DNA of 18,385 nucleotides. It comes from Candidatus Bathyarchaeota archaeon. Its GTDB lineage: Archaea > Thermoproteota > Bathyarchaeia > 40CM-2-53-6. Each line of letters begins with the position of its first letter. Positions within the stretch are counted from its first letter, which is position 1. The stretch lies in the NCBI GenBank assembly GCA_005884605.1, contig VBBE01000086.1:1-18385 (forward strand), read 5' to 3'. A program made the position numbers and the translations under genes. Below are positions 6,633 to 13,872 of this stretch, in pieces. The notes beneath the pieces are model-generated. The model had not been told where the DNA came from. It did no database searches and was given only the letters and a program-made list of their open reading frames with translations.

Positions 6633-7757
6633 CTAGTCTTCATCGCGGGACAATTTTTTCTTGTAGCCCTCAATCGGCTTGTCACCTGGTTTCTCTTTCG
6701 TCTCTTCGATCGGTGAGACGAGCGGCGTGGTTGTTTCCGAGGATTTCAGGTCCACAGCCGGAACCTCGGGCTTGTCGATGATGATCGGCGCAGTCGCCTG
6801 TTTCGGCTCCGAGACAGCAGCAGGCTGTTCTTTGATCGATGGCTTACTTGGAAAAGTTGGACGAACGATAGGACGAGGCGCCTGCCTTCCTAGCGAGGGA
6901 GGCTTCTGAGTCATCGGGCCAACAATCACGCTCGGAGGGGTCATTCTCGGCGCTGGAACTGGAATGTAAGGCTGCTTCAATCCCTGATCAGGAACAACGC
7001 GAGCAGTCTTCTTCGAACCCGCAGGAGTCAGAACCCCCGTAGACTCTCCAACGTACTTGGGACTGTCCTCCCAGCCAGAAGAGGAAGAGACAACCATTGG
7101 TCTCTCCGAGAACTTGTCATCAGCATCCTGACTTGACACTGGTGGTTTTTCCGATATGACCAGAGGTGGACTCGGTGAGGAAGGCATCGGAGGCCTCGCC
7201 TCTATTCTCGGTGGCGGAATGCCTGTTTCACTCTGGAAGGGCGCTTCCGAGACATTCCTGCCCCGGATCTTCGGCGCAGGCGGACCTGCCTCTAGCGGTG
7301 TCCTGAACGCTTTCTCCCATGACCCAGGATTCGGCTCTCCGGGCGGTGAAGCCATCGCAGCTGCGAAGCTGGGCGACGGAAGGCCTGGAACAGAGACGCT
7401 CGATGTAGAGGGTGTTCTGAGGGAAGGGATCTTTTCCACTCTAAGCTCTGCAACCTGTGCCTCAAGAATCAGGTTTCGTTTCATCAGGTTCTCCAGCATC
7501 TGCAAAGCCCTCTCTAACCGGATACCCGGTCGAAGGCCACGGTGGAACTTGAAAGCCAATGTGATCGCGAACGACGCGATAATTACCATGACCGCAATAT
7601 CAACAGTGGTAAAAGCGAGTTGTGGGAACTTTGTCAGTTGCTCGCCGAGCCCCGCGCTTACCGAGGGATTGTTGGCGTATACGAGGAAGATCCAGTAGGA
7701 AAGCCAACCGACCAGTGCGGTTTCGATTGCCACGAGCTTGATGAGTAACCTTCTCAT
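6633..7757 (-). CDS. Two-helix membrane protein with long Pro/Ser-rich tail
   Basis: A 374-residue protein of unknown function. Two membrane helices lie at the N-terminus (about residues 5-27, ending SYWIFLVY, and about 50-69, DIAVMVIIASFAITLAF), joined by a short loop NNPSVSAGLGEQLTKF. A short amphipathic, possibly coiled-coil segment follows at about 80-108 (RLERALQMLENLMKRN, LEAQVAELRVEK). The remaining roughly 265 residues are low-complexity and rich in Pro, Ser and Lys (for example PPMPSSPSPPLV) and end in a charged KKKLSRDED. By the positive-inside rule the basic tail probably faces the cytoplasm. ATG 7757 is the start. It is third in a same-strand cluster of similarly built proteins, 91 bases after the tail of the second. 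I do not recognise a family; the disordered tail suggests a tether or scaffold, which is inference. Confidence 0.75.
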   Translation of the reverse strand: MRRLLIKLVAIETALVGWLSYWIFLVYANNPSVSAGLGEQLTKFPQLAFTTVDIAVMVIIASFAITLAFKFHRGLRPGIRLERALQMLENLMKRNLILEAQVAELRVEKIPSLRTPSTSSVSVPGLPSPSFAAAMASPPGEPNPGSWEKAFRTPLEAGPPAPKIRGRNVSEAPFQSETGIPPPRIEARPPMPSSPSPPLVISEKPPVSSQDADDKFSERPMVVSSSSGWEDSPKYVGESTGVLTPAGSKKTARVVPDQGLKQPYIPVPAPRMTPPSVIVGPMTQKPPSLGRQAPRPIVRPTFPSKPSIKEQPAAVSEPKQATAPIIIDKPEVPAVDLKSSETTTPLVSPIEETKEKPGDKPIEGYKKKLSRDED

Positions 7758-7848
7758 CTAGACACATCCCACGCTCGAGACGATGAGGTTACTCGTGTGA
7801 TCGAACAGCCTAATCCTTGCTGTAACCCGCTGATACCCTGCAAGGTCT

Positions 7849-8104
7849 CTAAGTCCTCTCTCCGACTCCCCGATCCTTCTTCAACGTCTTCAATATCGTA
7901 TCAAGCGCAGTATCCCAATCCATTTCCCCACCAGGAGAACCCTGCTCACCAGCCTTGTCCTCCGGCTCCCGTGGACTTTCTGGAGCGCGTGTTTGAGACG
8001 GGCGAGGCGGAGACCCAAAGAGATCCTTCTCCTGCGAACCACCACCAACATCCCCCTTCTCAGCAGGCCTCGACGGACTCCAAGGCTGAGGCAAAGGCCC
8101 ACCA
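7849..8104 (-). pseudogene. Frameshifted 3' part of the middle Pro-rich membrane gene
   Basis: After the CCCC run (minus strand; GGGG at 8105-8108) the +1 frame continues the same Pro-rich composition (GGPLPQPWSPSRPAEKGDVG) through a charged linker to an amphipathic end, MDWDTALDTILKTLKK, and stops at 7849. Removing one C from the run would join it in frame to the gene starting at 9064, giving about 404 residues instead of 334. The in-frame alternative ends abruptly in SALESVEAC. This stretch therefore looks like the true C-terminus displaced by a one-base insertion, a sequencing or assembly error, or (less likely) programmed +1 frameshifting. Confidence 0.5.
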
Positions 8105-9064
8105 GGGGCCTCCTTGAGGAGGAGGTCGAGGCCCAACACCCTGACCCGGTGGAAGAGCCCACTTCTGAGGCGCCGCGAGCCCTGGCTTCGGAACAGGATC
8201 AGTCCATTGGCCTCCCCGTTGATCGGGAGGAACCCACTTCGAGACCGGAAACGGAGTCTGAGAAGCCTGCGGAGGCTTCGGAACCTGACCAACAGGACCG
8301 CCAAAACCTGGGGAATCAGACCCGGGCTTCTGGTCAACAGGGCCTGGCCTAGGAAAGACCGTTCCCATATCCGGCCGCCGCTCGACAGGTTGATCTGGTT
8401 CAGGCTTCCACTGGGATGGAAAACTCATCCGCGATGGCTCCGTGGGAATCCTGTTAATCGGAGCACCACCCTCCCCACGAGCAGGCGCTGATGGCAGAGG
8501 AACAGATGGCAAAGGCCTAGCTGTTGGCTCCGGCCTGTACTGGTCCCTCAGCGTCGAGTTCAATATTGAAGTCGAAGGCTGAGTAATCCGGTCGAGACTC
8601 TGAGACATAGAAGTCGAGGAAGCAGCCGTCTTGGAGGATGCGCCCATCGAGGACGGAACAGCGCCTCGTGACCCACTCCCTGCTGACGGTGTGCTCTTAG
8701 GCAACGGCGGAACCGCATAAGCCGTATGTCGGGAAACCTGACTTGGAGGAGGCCCAGTCGGCATGATCTTGCCTTGAGACGCGAGGCTTCCAGGCGTCTG
8801 CATCGGCCCACTCGACTTGAACAGTTTCGCCTTCTCTAGCCTTCCAGTCTCATCTCCTCCACGTCTCCTCTTCAAGAGAAGGTATCCGAGGCTAGAACCG
8901 CCCCCGAGGCCTGCTGTGAGAACTATGAACGGATAGACTGGTCCGAGAGTAGCGTCAACGTAGGAGTGGAAGTATACATCGTAGAAGTATTGGTTCACAA
9001 GCCAGAGGCTCAAGATCACGTTTACCGCGAACGATGCGATCGTGGTTATGCCTAGTTTCCTCAT
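8060..9064 (-). CDS. Two-helix membrane protein with Pro/Ser-rich tail (probably frameshifted)
   Basis: A 334-residue frame of unknown function. Helix 1 is at about residues 6-24 (TTIASFAVNVILSLWLV). It is followed by YFYDVYFHSY and by helix 2 at about 42-64 (YPFIVLTAGLGGGSSLGYLL), then a basic stop KRRRGG. The rest is Pro/Ser/Gln-rich and disordered-looking (for example PPSQVSRHTAYAVPPLPK). I use ATG 9064 rather than the TTG one codon upstream. The A of the upstream gene's TGA is the A of this ATG (TGATG), so translation is probably coupled. The motif W-L-x3-Y-F-Y-x-V-Y is shared with the preceding gene, so the two are likely paralogues. The frame ends at 8060 in a sequence unlike the rest of the tail; the real end is probably at 7849 after a one-base shift near 8105-8108. 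Confidence 0.72.
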   Translation of the reverse strand: MRKLGITTIASFAVNVILSLWLVNQYFYDVYFHSYVDATLGPVYPFIVLTAGLGGGSSLGYLLLKRRRGGDETGRLEKAKLFKSSGPMQTPGSLASQGKIMPTGPPPSQVSRHTAYAVPPLPKSTPSAGSGSRGAVPSSMGASSKTAASSTSMSQSLDRITQPSTSILNSTLRDQYRPEPTARPLPSVPLPSAPARGEGGAPINRIPTEPSRMSFPSQWKPEPDQPVERRPDMGTVFPRPGPVDQKPGSDSPGFGGPVGQVPKPPQASQTPFPVSKWVPPDQRGGQWTDPVPKPGLAAPQKWALPPGQGVGPRPPPQGGPWWAFASALESVEAC

Positions 9065-9411
9065 CAATAATCATCCTCGACCTTCTTCTTCACCCTCGTT
9101 GACCTCAAACCAGTCCCAACGGTGGAGACCAGTCTCATGAAGCCGTAAGCCGACGCGGCCATTAGAACACCGACCAGGAATACTGGATTGAACGAGCCAA
9201 AGTATTGCTGCTCGTAGACATTGTAAAAGTACTCCACAATCAGCCAAGTACCGAAGAAGAGCACGATGCAGTACTCGAGCAGAGAGGTCAGGAGAGCAGT
9301 CTCGTAGACCCCCACTCCTGTAGACTCCTCGCTAGGCCAACCCAACAAATTTTCTATGTACCTCCTGCTATTGCTCTTCCTGGGTTGGGCCTCCTCTCCC
9401 TCAACCCCCAA
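9064..9411 (-). CDS. Small two-helix membrane protein, first of cluster
   Basis: A 115-residue protein of unknown function. A polar N-terminal region of about 35 residues precedes helix 1 (about 38-60, LLTSLLEYCIVLFFGTWLIV). Next come YFYNVYEQQYF, helix 2 (about 76-96, NPVFLVGVLMAASAYGFM) and a basic/acidic tail RSTRVKKKVEDDY. It lacks the long proline-rich tail of the two following genes but shares W-L-x3-Y-F-Y-x-V-Y and the topology with the second. The start is TTG 9411, preceded by GAGG in TTGAGGATTATTG, a plausible ribosome-binding site. No ATG is available upstream of helix 1. Its stop overlaps the next gene's start by one base. It is divergent from radA, with about 200 bases between the two starts. 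Confidence 0.7.
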   Translation of the reverse strand: MGVEGEEAQPRKSNSRRYIENLLGWPSEESTGVGVYETALLTSLLEYCIVLFFGTWLIVEYFYNVYEQQYFGSFNPVFLVGVLMAASAYGFMRLVSTVGTGLRSTRVKKKVEDDY

Positions 9412-9558
9412 TAATCCTCAACGCAACAGCACAACCAACAGGACTCACATTAAGCGTGTTGTAACCTGCGGAACCAGAAACCAAGTACATTAGACCCTCC
9501 GATCCGGATTAGGTTCGGAACAATCTCAGCTCTAAATCAGACCTGTCCCAAATTGCAG

Positions 9559-9566
9559 TTTAAATA
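9559..9566 (+). promoter_or_regulatory. TATA-like box for radA
   Basis: TTTAAATA lies 46-53 bases before the GTG of radA. With the usual archaeal spacing of about 25 bases, transcription would start near 9588-9590 and leave a leader of roughly 22-24 bases. Confidence 0.5.
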
Positions 9567-9611
9567 AGCTCGAAACAGATTCCAAGATCATCCGAATCAA
9601 GTGAGACTCTA

Positions 9612-10604
9612 GTGACTCAGGAAGCCGTCCGGAAATACGAAGTTGTAGAAGACCTACCGGGCGTCGGACCATCCACATCCGAGAAACTGAAAGAACTTGG
9701 CTTTCATACAATCGAGAGCTTAGCAACAGCTACGGTGAGAGAACTTGTGCCCGCTGGAATAGGGGAGAAACAGGCCGCAAAAATCATCGCAGAAGCCAGA
9801 GACAGCATCTCACTCTCGTTCGTCAGAGCCGACGAACTCATGAAGATGAAAGCCAATGTGCGCCGCCTCACAACCGGAAGCAAAGCGGTCGATGGATTGA
9901 TCGGCGGTGGACTCGAGTCGCAGACTATCACAGAATTCTACGGAGAATATGGCGTTGGCAAGTCCATCCTCTGCCACCAGCTAGCGATCAACGTCCAACT
10001 ACCGGTTGACAAAGGCGGCCTGGATGGAGGAGCACTATACCTTGACACAGAACAAACGTTCCGTCCAGAATGGATCGTGCGAATGGCAAAGACAGCAGGA
10101 CTGGAGCCTACTGACGTAGCGCAGAGGATCATCTACTCAGAAGCTTACAACTCCGACCACCAGATACTTCTCCTAGAGAAAGCAGACCAGATCATCAAGG
10201 ACAACAACATCCGCCTGATCATCATCGACTCGCTAACATCACACTTCAGAAGCGAATACATCGGCAGAGAAATGCTCGCGGAGAGACAACAGCGCCTCAA
10301 CAACCACATGCACCGTCTAATCCGTCTCGCACGAGGGTTCAACGCTGTCGCCGTAGTCACCAACCAGGTCATGGCGAAACCCGACCAGTTCTTCGCCAAC
10401 TCCGTAGACGCTGTTGGCGGACACATCGTAGCTCACACAAGCCACACACGAGTATTCCTCCGCCGTGCAGCCACTGGCCCCATACGGATAGCACGACTTG
10501 TCTCAAGCCCATACCTGCCCGAAGGCGAAAGAATCTTCAAAGTCACAGAAGGAGGAATAGTCGATGTCTCAGCAGAAGAAGACGAAGTCAAACGACGCCG
10601 ATAA
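9612..10604 (+). CDS. radA: DNA repair and recombination protein RadA
   Basis: The archaeal RecA/Rad51-family recombinase, which forms filaments on single-stranded DNA and catalyses strand exchange in homologous recombination. It has 330 residues, normal for RadA. The N-terminal helix-hairpin-helix domain occupies about 10-65 (VEDLPGVGPSTSEKLKELG). The ATPase core carries Walker A GEYGVGKS at 111-118, Walker B LIIID at 202-206, then SLTSHFRSEYIGREMLAERQ and the L1/L2 region with NQVMAKPDQFF and DAVGGHIVAHTSHTR. Walker A differs slightly from the common archaeal GEFGSGKT but keeps G-x4-G-K-S. The FxxA-like oligomerisation element is not obvious by eye. The start is GTG 9612, which places the HhH domain at the normal distance. 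A small gene follows 13 bases later and is probably co-transcribed. Confidence 0.95.
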   Translation: MTQEAVRKYEVVEDLPGVGPSTSEKLKELGFHTIESLATATVRELVPAGIGEKQAAKIIAEARDSISLSFVRADELMKMKANVRRLTTGSKAVDGLIGGGLESQTITEFYGEYGVGKSILCHQLAINVQLPVDKGGLDGGALYLDTEQTFRPEWIVRMAKTAGLEPTDVAQRIIYSEAYNSDHQILLLEKADQIIKDNNIRLIIIDSLTSHFRSEYIGREMLAERQQRLNNHMHRLIRLARGFNAVAVVTNQVMAKPDQFFANSVDAVGGHIVAHTSHTRVFLRRAATGPIRIARLVSSPYLPEGERIFKVTEGGIVDVSAEEDEVKRRR

Positions 10605-10617
10605 TCGAGGACCGAAA

Positions 10618-11040
10618 ATGATTCCGCAAATCCCAGTGAACAAGTTTCTCGAACATGTAGAAGCCAGAGCCTGGACCGACGCAGAAAAAGAACTTGACGT
10701 AATACGGCAGAAATCGGACAACTCTCAATGGTCGAGAGGATACGTCAAAGCCCTTGAAGGATTGATGCTCACATACCGCAACAACGATGACAAGTACATC
10801 TTCCTACCAAAAATCCTAGCCAACAGAACAGAAGACGCGATCAGCAATCTCAAGAAAGAATTCTCTGAATTCGCGACCAACGAGCTGCACGGTGAATACG
10901 ATCGAGGATACTTCAAAGCTCTCGATGACTACTTCACATTGCTAGCCAACATGAAAAACCAGCGAACCCCGGCCGACGCCACTACACCCCAGCAGGCGAC
11001 TCTTGACCAATCGACAGCTAGTAGGGACCAGGGTGAATGA
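10618..11040 (+). CDS. Hypothetical protein with an internal repeat, downstream of radA
   Basis: A 140-residue soluble protein, mostly helical by composition, of no family I recognise. Two related units are visible about 56 residues apart: one containing SRGYVKALEGLMLTY and one containing DRGYFKALDDYFTLL, each preceded by a KEL/KEF-containing helix. This points to an internal duplication, perhaps of helical hairpins. The last 25 residues are a Thr/Gln/Ala-rich tail. An upstream ATG at 10564 lies in frame but would overlap radA by 41 bases. I prefer ATG 10618, which has GAGG at 10607-10610, seven bases away, and leaves a 13-base gap after radA. Its 3' end overlaps the opposing gene by 23 bases. 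Co-transcription with radA hints at a DNA-repair-related role, but nothing in the protein itself shows that. Confidence 0.72.
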   Translation: MIPQIPVNKFLEHVEARAWTDAEKELDVIRQKSDNSQWSRGYVKALEGLMLTYRNNDDKYIFLPKILANRTEDAISNLKKEFSEFATNELHGEYDRGYFKALDDYFTLLANMKNQRTPADATTPQQATLDQSTASRDQGE

Positions 11041-11401
11041 TCGTGTTCAGCAGAATCGTCGTAAACAGGAACCAGATGATATAGCTGCCAATGCCCAGTG
11101 TAATGGACTTGTTTGGCCCCTTCAACTCAACCGGGCCGTAACGGAAAACGTACTTGACGAGGAAAACAGAGATCGCGTAGATTCCAACCCCCATACTAAT
11201 CGCCGAGGCAGTCCCCTCCAAAACAGTTGGTCCACCAAGACCCAACGCGTTATACAACACTCCCGCCAAGACGGCAAACCCAAGACGCGTCCAGTATACC
11301 AACGTAAGCGGCGAGATCGAGCGGGTTTTCTGAGGCTCCGAAGGCTCAAGAGTCAGATTTGACCCAGGACTCGCAGCCAATAACGATCGCGCACAGCTCA
11401 A
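11018..11401 (-). CDS. Small archaeal membrane protein, EMC6-like
   Basis: A 127-residue protein with a polar N-terminus of about 30 residues and three hydrophobic segments: about 32-52 (LVYWTRLGFAVLAGVLYNAL), about 65-84 (AISMGVGIYAISVFLVKYVF) and about 100-121 (TLGIGSYIIWFLFTTILLNTI). Size, three-helix layout, an aromatic/Arg pair at the start of helix 1 and the G-rich start of helix 3 (GIGSYIIW) resemble EMC6 of the ER membrane complex and its archaeal relatives. EMC6 pairs with an Oxa1/EMC3-type insertase for membrane protein insertion. The resemblance is by eye and moderate. The only start in frame is TTG 11401; a start a few codons further in is possible because the first residues (SCARSLLAAS) look non-conserved. 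The 3' end overlaps the opposing gene; the gene diverges from the CBS gene. Confidence 0.65.
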   Translation of the reverse strand: MSCARSLLAASPGSNLTLEPSEPQKTRSISPLTLVYWTRLGFAVLAGVLYNALGLGGPTVLEGTASAISMGVGIYAISVFLVKYVFRYGPVELKGPNKSITLGIGSYIIWFLFTTILLNTIIHPGPY

Positions 11402-11445
11402 CCGCGCCGCAGATAATGTTTGCTAGCTCCACCACTGAATGAAGA

Positions 11446-11453
11446 TTTTATAG
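11446..11453 (+). promoter_or_regulatory. TATA box for the CBS-pyrC operon
   Basis: TTTTATAG lies 26-33 bases before the TTG at 11479. That spacing predicts transcription starting at or just before the start codon, that is, a leaderless message for the first gene of the run. It is the clearest promoter in the window. Confidence 0.6.
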
Positions 11454-11478
11454 AAGGCGAAGGAAGGCCCATTTTGCA

Positions 11479-12054
11479 TTGTCGGTTCATGAATCAGAGC
11501 CAGACATTCTTGTTCGTGACATAATGTCACGACCCCCGATCACGGCGAAGGAGAACGACACTGTCGCCGGAGTGTCGAAGCTTATGGGCAAGCATGACAT
11601 CGGCTGCGTAATCATCGTCGACAAGTCCGGAAACCCGGCCGGAATAATCACGGAGAGAGACATTGTACAGAGAGTGGCTGCAAGAAACGTTCTTCCTTCC
11701 GAACTCAAGGCTGGTCAGACAATGTCAAAGCCAGTGGCAACCATCAGCCCAAGAACCAGCGTTAACGAAGCCGCAAAAGCTATGAATCACAGAAAGATTC
11801 GGCGACTCGCAGTAATGGATGAAGGAAAACTCGTCGGAATCGTGACCATGAAGGACATCCTGCAAGTAACCCCGGCCATAATAGACCTAGCCTCTGAAAA
11901 GAGTCGAGCTGGACTGGAGACCCCGCGGGCACGGCCTACACTTGGAGGATACTGCGATGAATGTGAAACATGGTCAGACAACCTTGTCCAGAAAGACGGC
12001 ATATTCCTGTGCTCAGATTGCTCTAGGGACCTTGAACAACCTGAAGAGCCCTGA
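11479..12054 (+). CDS. CBS-domain pair protein with C-terminal zinc ribbon
   Basis: A 191-residue protein. The first CBS motif is at about 10-66 (VRDIMSRPPITAKENDTVAG, ending GIITERDIV) and the second at about 78-130 (AGQTMSKPVATISPRTSVNE, ending GIVTMKDIL). Together they form one Bateman module, which in this family binds adenosyl nucleotides and acts as an energy or ligand sensor. A short ribbon follows with CDEC at 159-162 and CSDC at 178-181, a four-cysteine zinc site. No enzyme domain is attached, so it is a stand-alone sensor or regulator. The start is TTG 11479, supported by the TATA box at leaderless distance. The next in-frame ATG (codon 16) would cut into the first CBS motif. It opens a tightly packed run of five genes whose second member makes pyrimidines, which might link nucleotide sensing to that pathway (inference). 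Confidence 0.88.
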   Translation: MSVHESEPDILVRDIMSRPPITAKENDTVAGVSKLMGKHDIGCVIIVDKSGNPAGIITERDIVQRVAARNVLPSELKAGQTMSKPVATISPRTSVNEAAKAMNHRKIRRLAVMDEGKLVGIVTMKDILQVTPAIIDLASEKSRAGLETPRARPTLGGYCDECETWSDNLVQKDGIFLCSDCSRDLEQPEEP

Positions 12055-13390
12055 GGGCGAAAGCACTCCAGGGCTGCCCAGCCTAATAATTCGAGACGCT
12101 CACATATGGACCAAGAACGCCACCACCAGAGGCTCAATCCTCGTTGAGCGCGGCAGGATCCAGAAGATAGCGCGAAGGATCATAGAACGAGCTGACGAAG
12201 AGATTCTAGCCCGACGGCTAATAGTACTGCCTGGCCTGATTGACGGTCATGTCCACCTGCGCGACATGAAGCTGTCTTACAAAGAAGACTTCACAACCGG
12301 AACAACAGCTGCTGCAGCAGGCGGATTCACTTCAGTCATAGACATGCCGAATTCTCTTCCCCCAACCGACTCAGCCGAGCGTCTCGTAGAGAGAACAAAG
12401 CGAGCTTCGGGAAAAATTCTAGTTAATGTAGGATTCCACGCAGCTGCGCTCGACGACTACGATAAAGTGAGGGCTGTGAAAGCAGCTGGAGCTTTCTCGA
12501 TGAAACTCTACCTTCCCAGTCCTATCGCTCCCTTGGACGTCAATGATGACAAAGTGGTGGTTCGGGTCTTGAGCGCCGCGAAACGAACTCCTCTTCTCCT
12601 CACTGTACATGCGGAGGACCAGACCAAACTTCCAAGGACTAGAGAGATCGAGACGTTCGCAGAACTTGTCCGGCTGCGTCGCGGAAATGCAGAAACGAGT
12701 GCTGTGAGACGGATCCTAAGATTACAGAGACGGATTGGCTGTCGCGTTCATTTCTGTCACGTTAGTCTTAGGTCTACCTTGTCTGCAATTTCGAGTCGAC
12801 CTTCAAGCTGTTTGTCTTCTGAGGTCACGCCTCATCACACTCTACTCTCTGAGGATCATGTGAGAAGGCTAGGCTGGAAGGCATGGATGGTGCCACCCCT
12901 AAGATCCCCCAAGGACACGCGCAAATTGTTTCGAGCGATGAAGATGGGCATTCCAACGATCATGGCTACTGATCACGCACCACATACTATCAAAGAAAAG
13001 GCGCGACCGCCTCGAAAGAGCTCTCCCGGGATACCAGGCCTCGAGACCGCTTTGCCTTTGATGCTGACCATGGTCAATAAGGGAAGGCTGTCCCTTGGAC
13101 GATTAGTCTCGCTTCTCTCGACCAATCCCGCGAAGGTCTTCGATCTTAGGTTGAAAGGGAGACTTGAGCATGGAGCCGATGGCGACCTGGTTTTGGTCGA
13201 TCCGAAAAAAAGAGGAAGGATTGATCCTGCGAGTTTCTTTTCGAAGGCTCACTACTCTCCTTTCGAGGGCTGGAAGACGGAAGGTGCAGTTCACACCACC
13301 GTCGTGAATGGGTTGATCGTCTACCGCGAGGGAGAGATCTTAGGAAAGCCTGGCGATGGAAAGGTTCTGAAAAGCGGAGGACACGGATGA
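12032..13390 (+). CDS. pyrC: Dihydroorotase (amidohydrolase superfamily)
   Basis: Catalyses the reversible cyclisation of carbamoyl aspartate to dihydroorotate, the third step of pyrimidine synthesis. With the start used here it has 452 residues, near the 420-450 of class I enzymes. Visible motifs are the metal-binding GLIDGHVHLRD (H-x-H), TTAAAAGGFTSVIDMPN, FSMKLYLP with the lysine expected to be carbamylated, HAED, CRVHFCHVSLRST, EVTPHH and MATDHAPHT with the catalytic aspartate. The conserved protein begins near LIIRDAHIW. The nearest standard start is TTG 12032, overlapping the CBS gene by 23 bases; the frame is open further upstream to 11942 but that part is CBS-gene shadow. A CTG near 12071 is an alternative. 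The stop overlaps the next ATG as ATGA. Related allantoinases or hydantoinases are less likely given the HLRD and HAED motifs. Confidence 0.88.
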   Translation: MNNLKSPEGESTPGLPSLIIRDAHIWTKNATTRGSILVERGRIQKIARRIIERADEEILARRLIVLPGLIDGHVHLRDMKLSYKEDFTTGTTAAAAGGFTSVIDMPNSLPPTDSAERLVERTKRASGKILVNVGFHAAALDDYDKVRAVKAAGAFSMKLYLPSPIAPLDVNDDKVVVRVLSAAKRTPLLLTVHAEDQTKLPRTREIETFAELVRLRRGNAETSAVRRILRLQRRIGCRVHFCHVSLRSTLSAISSRPSSCLSSEVTPHHTLLSEDHVRRLGWKAWMVPPLRSPKDTRKLFRAMKMGIPTIMATDHAPHTIKEKARPPRKSSPGIPGLETALPLMLTMVNKGRLSLGRLVSLLSTNPAKVFDLRLKGRLEHGADGDLVLVDPKKRGRIDPASFFSKAHYSPFEGWKTEGAVHTTVVNGLIVYREGEILGKPGDGKVLKSGGHG

Positions 13391-13872
13391 GATTTCTTGT
13401 TGACGGAATGCTCGGCGGACTAGCCAGGTGGTTGCGAATACTAGGATATGAGGTAAGATACGATGCGGGCGCGAAGGACAACGACCTTCTAACAATCGCC
13501 GGTGAGGAGAACATGGTCCTACTGACGAGAGACGAAGAACTGTGCCAACGAGCTGTAGCGAATAAGATAGCGTCCGCTCTCGTGGTGGGTGAAACTGAGG
13601 AAGAGAGATTGGCTCAGATGGCGAACTCTTTCGGTGTACGCTTGGACACTAACATGGCAGAGACGAGATGTCCAGAATGCGGAGCCAGCCTAATCGAAAA
13701 ATCAAAGAGTGACATAGCCGACGAGGTTCCAGAGGAGAGCCTCAAAACATACGACCAATTTTGGAAATGCAGCAACCAGAGTTGCGAAAAGGTGTATTGG
13801 GTCGGAAGCCATTGGAAACACATACGGCAAACCCTCGAAGAGGCAGCGAAGCTAGCGAGATTGGAACAATGA
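13387..13872 (+). CDS. Mut7-C RNase-fold protein with zinc ribbon
   Basis: A 161-residue protein matching the stand-alone Mut7-C family (a PIN-like RNase fold followed by a zinc ribbon). The N-terminus shows RFLVDGMLGGLARWLRILGY with D6, then RYDAGAKDND with D26 and D32, and VLLTRDEEL with D49; these acidic residues fit a metal-dependent nuclease centre. The ribbon has RCPEC (C95, C98) and, across an insert, WKCSNQSC (C128, C133), then YWVGSHW. The family is predicted to cleave RNA; the physiological target is not known to me. ATG 13387 overlaps the stop of pyrC (ATGA), and its own stop overlaps the AMMECR1 start in the same way, so translation is likely coupled. Confidence 0.87.
   Translation: MRFLVDGMLGGLARWLRILGYEVRYDAGAKDNDLLTIAGEENMVLLTRDEELCQRAVANKIASALVVGETEEERLAQMANSFGVRLDTNMAETRCPECGASLIEKSKSDIADEVPEESLKTYDQFWKCSNQSCEKVYWVGSHWKHIRQTLEEAAKLARLEQ

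Noticed and set aside
7993..8491. Plus-strand Arg/Pro-rich frames over the membrane cluster
   Set aside because: They are antisense shadows of proline-rich minus-strand coding and carry no start signal or membrane pattern.
11942..12031. Upstream extension of the dihydroorotase frame
   Set aside because: It overlaps the zinc-ribbon part of the CBS gene, and dihydroorotases do not need the extra 30 residues.
13761..13868. Upstream extension of the AMMECR1 frame
   Set aside because: It is read through the Mut7-C zinc ribbon in another frame; the ATGA overlap at 13869 gives a natural start.
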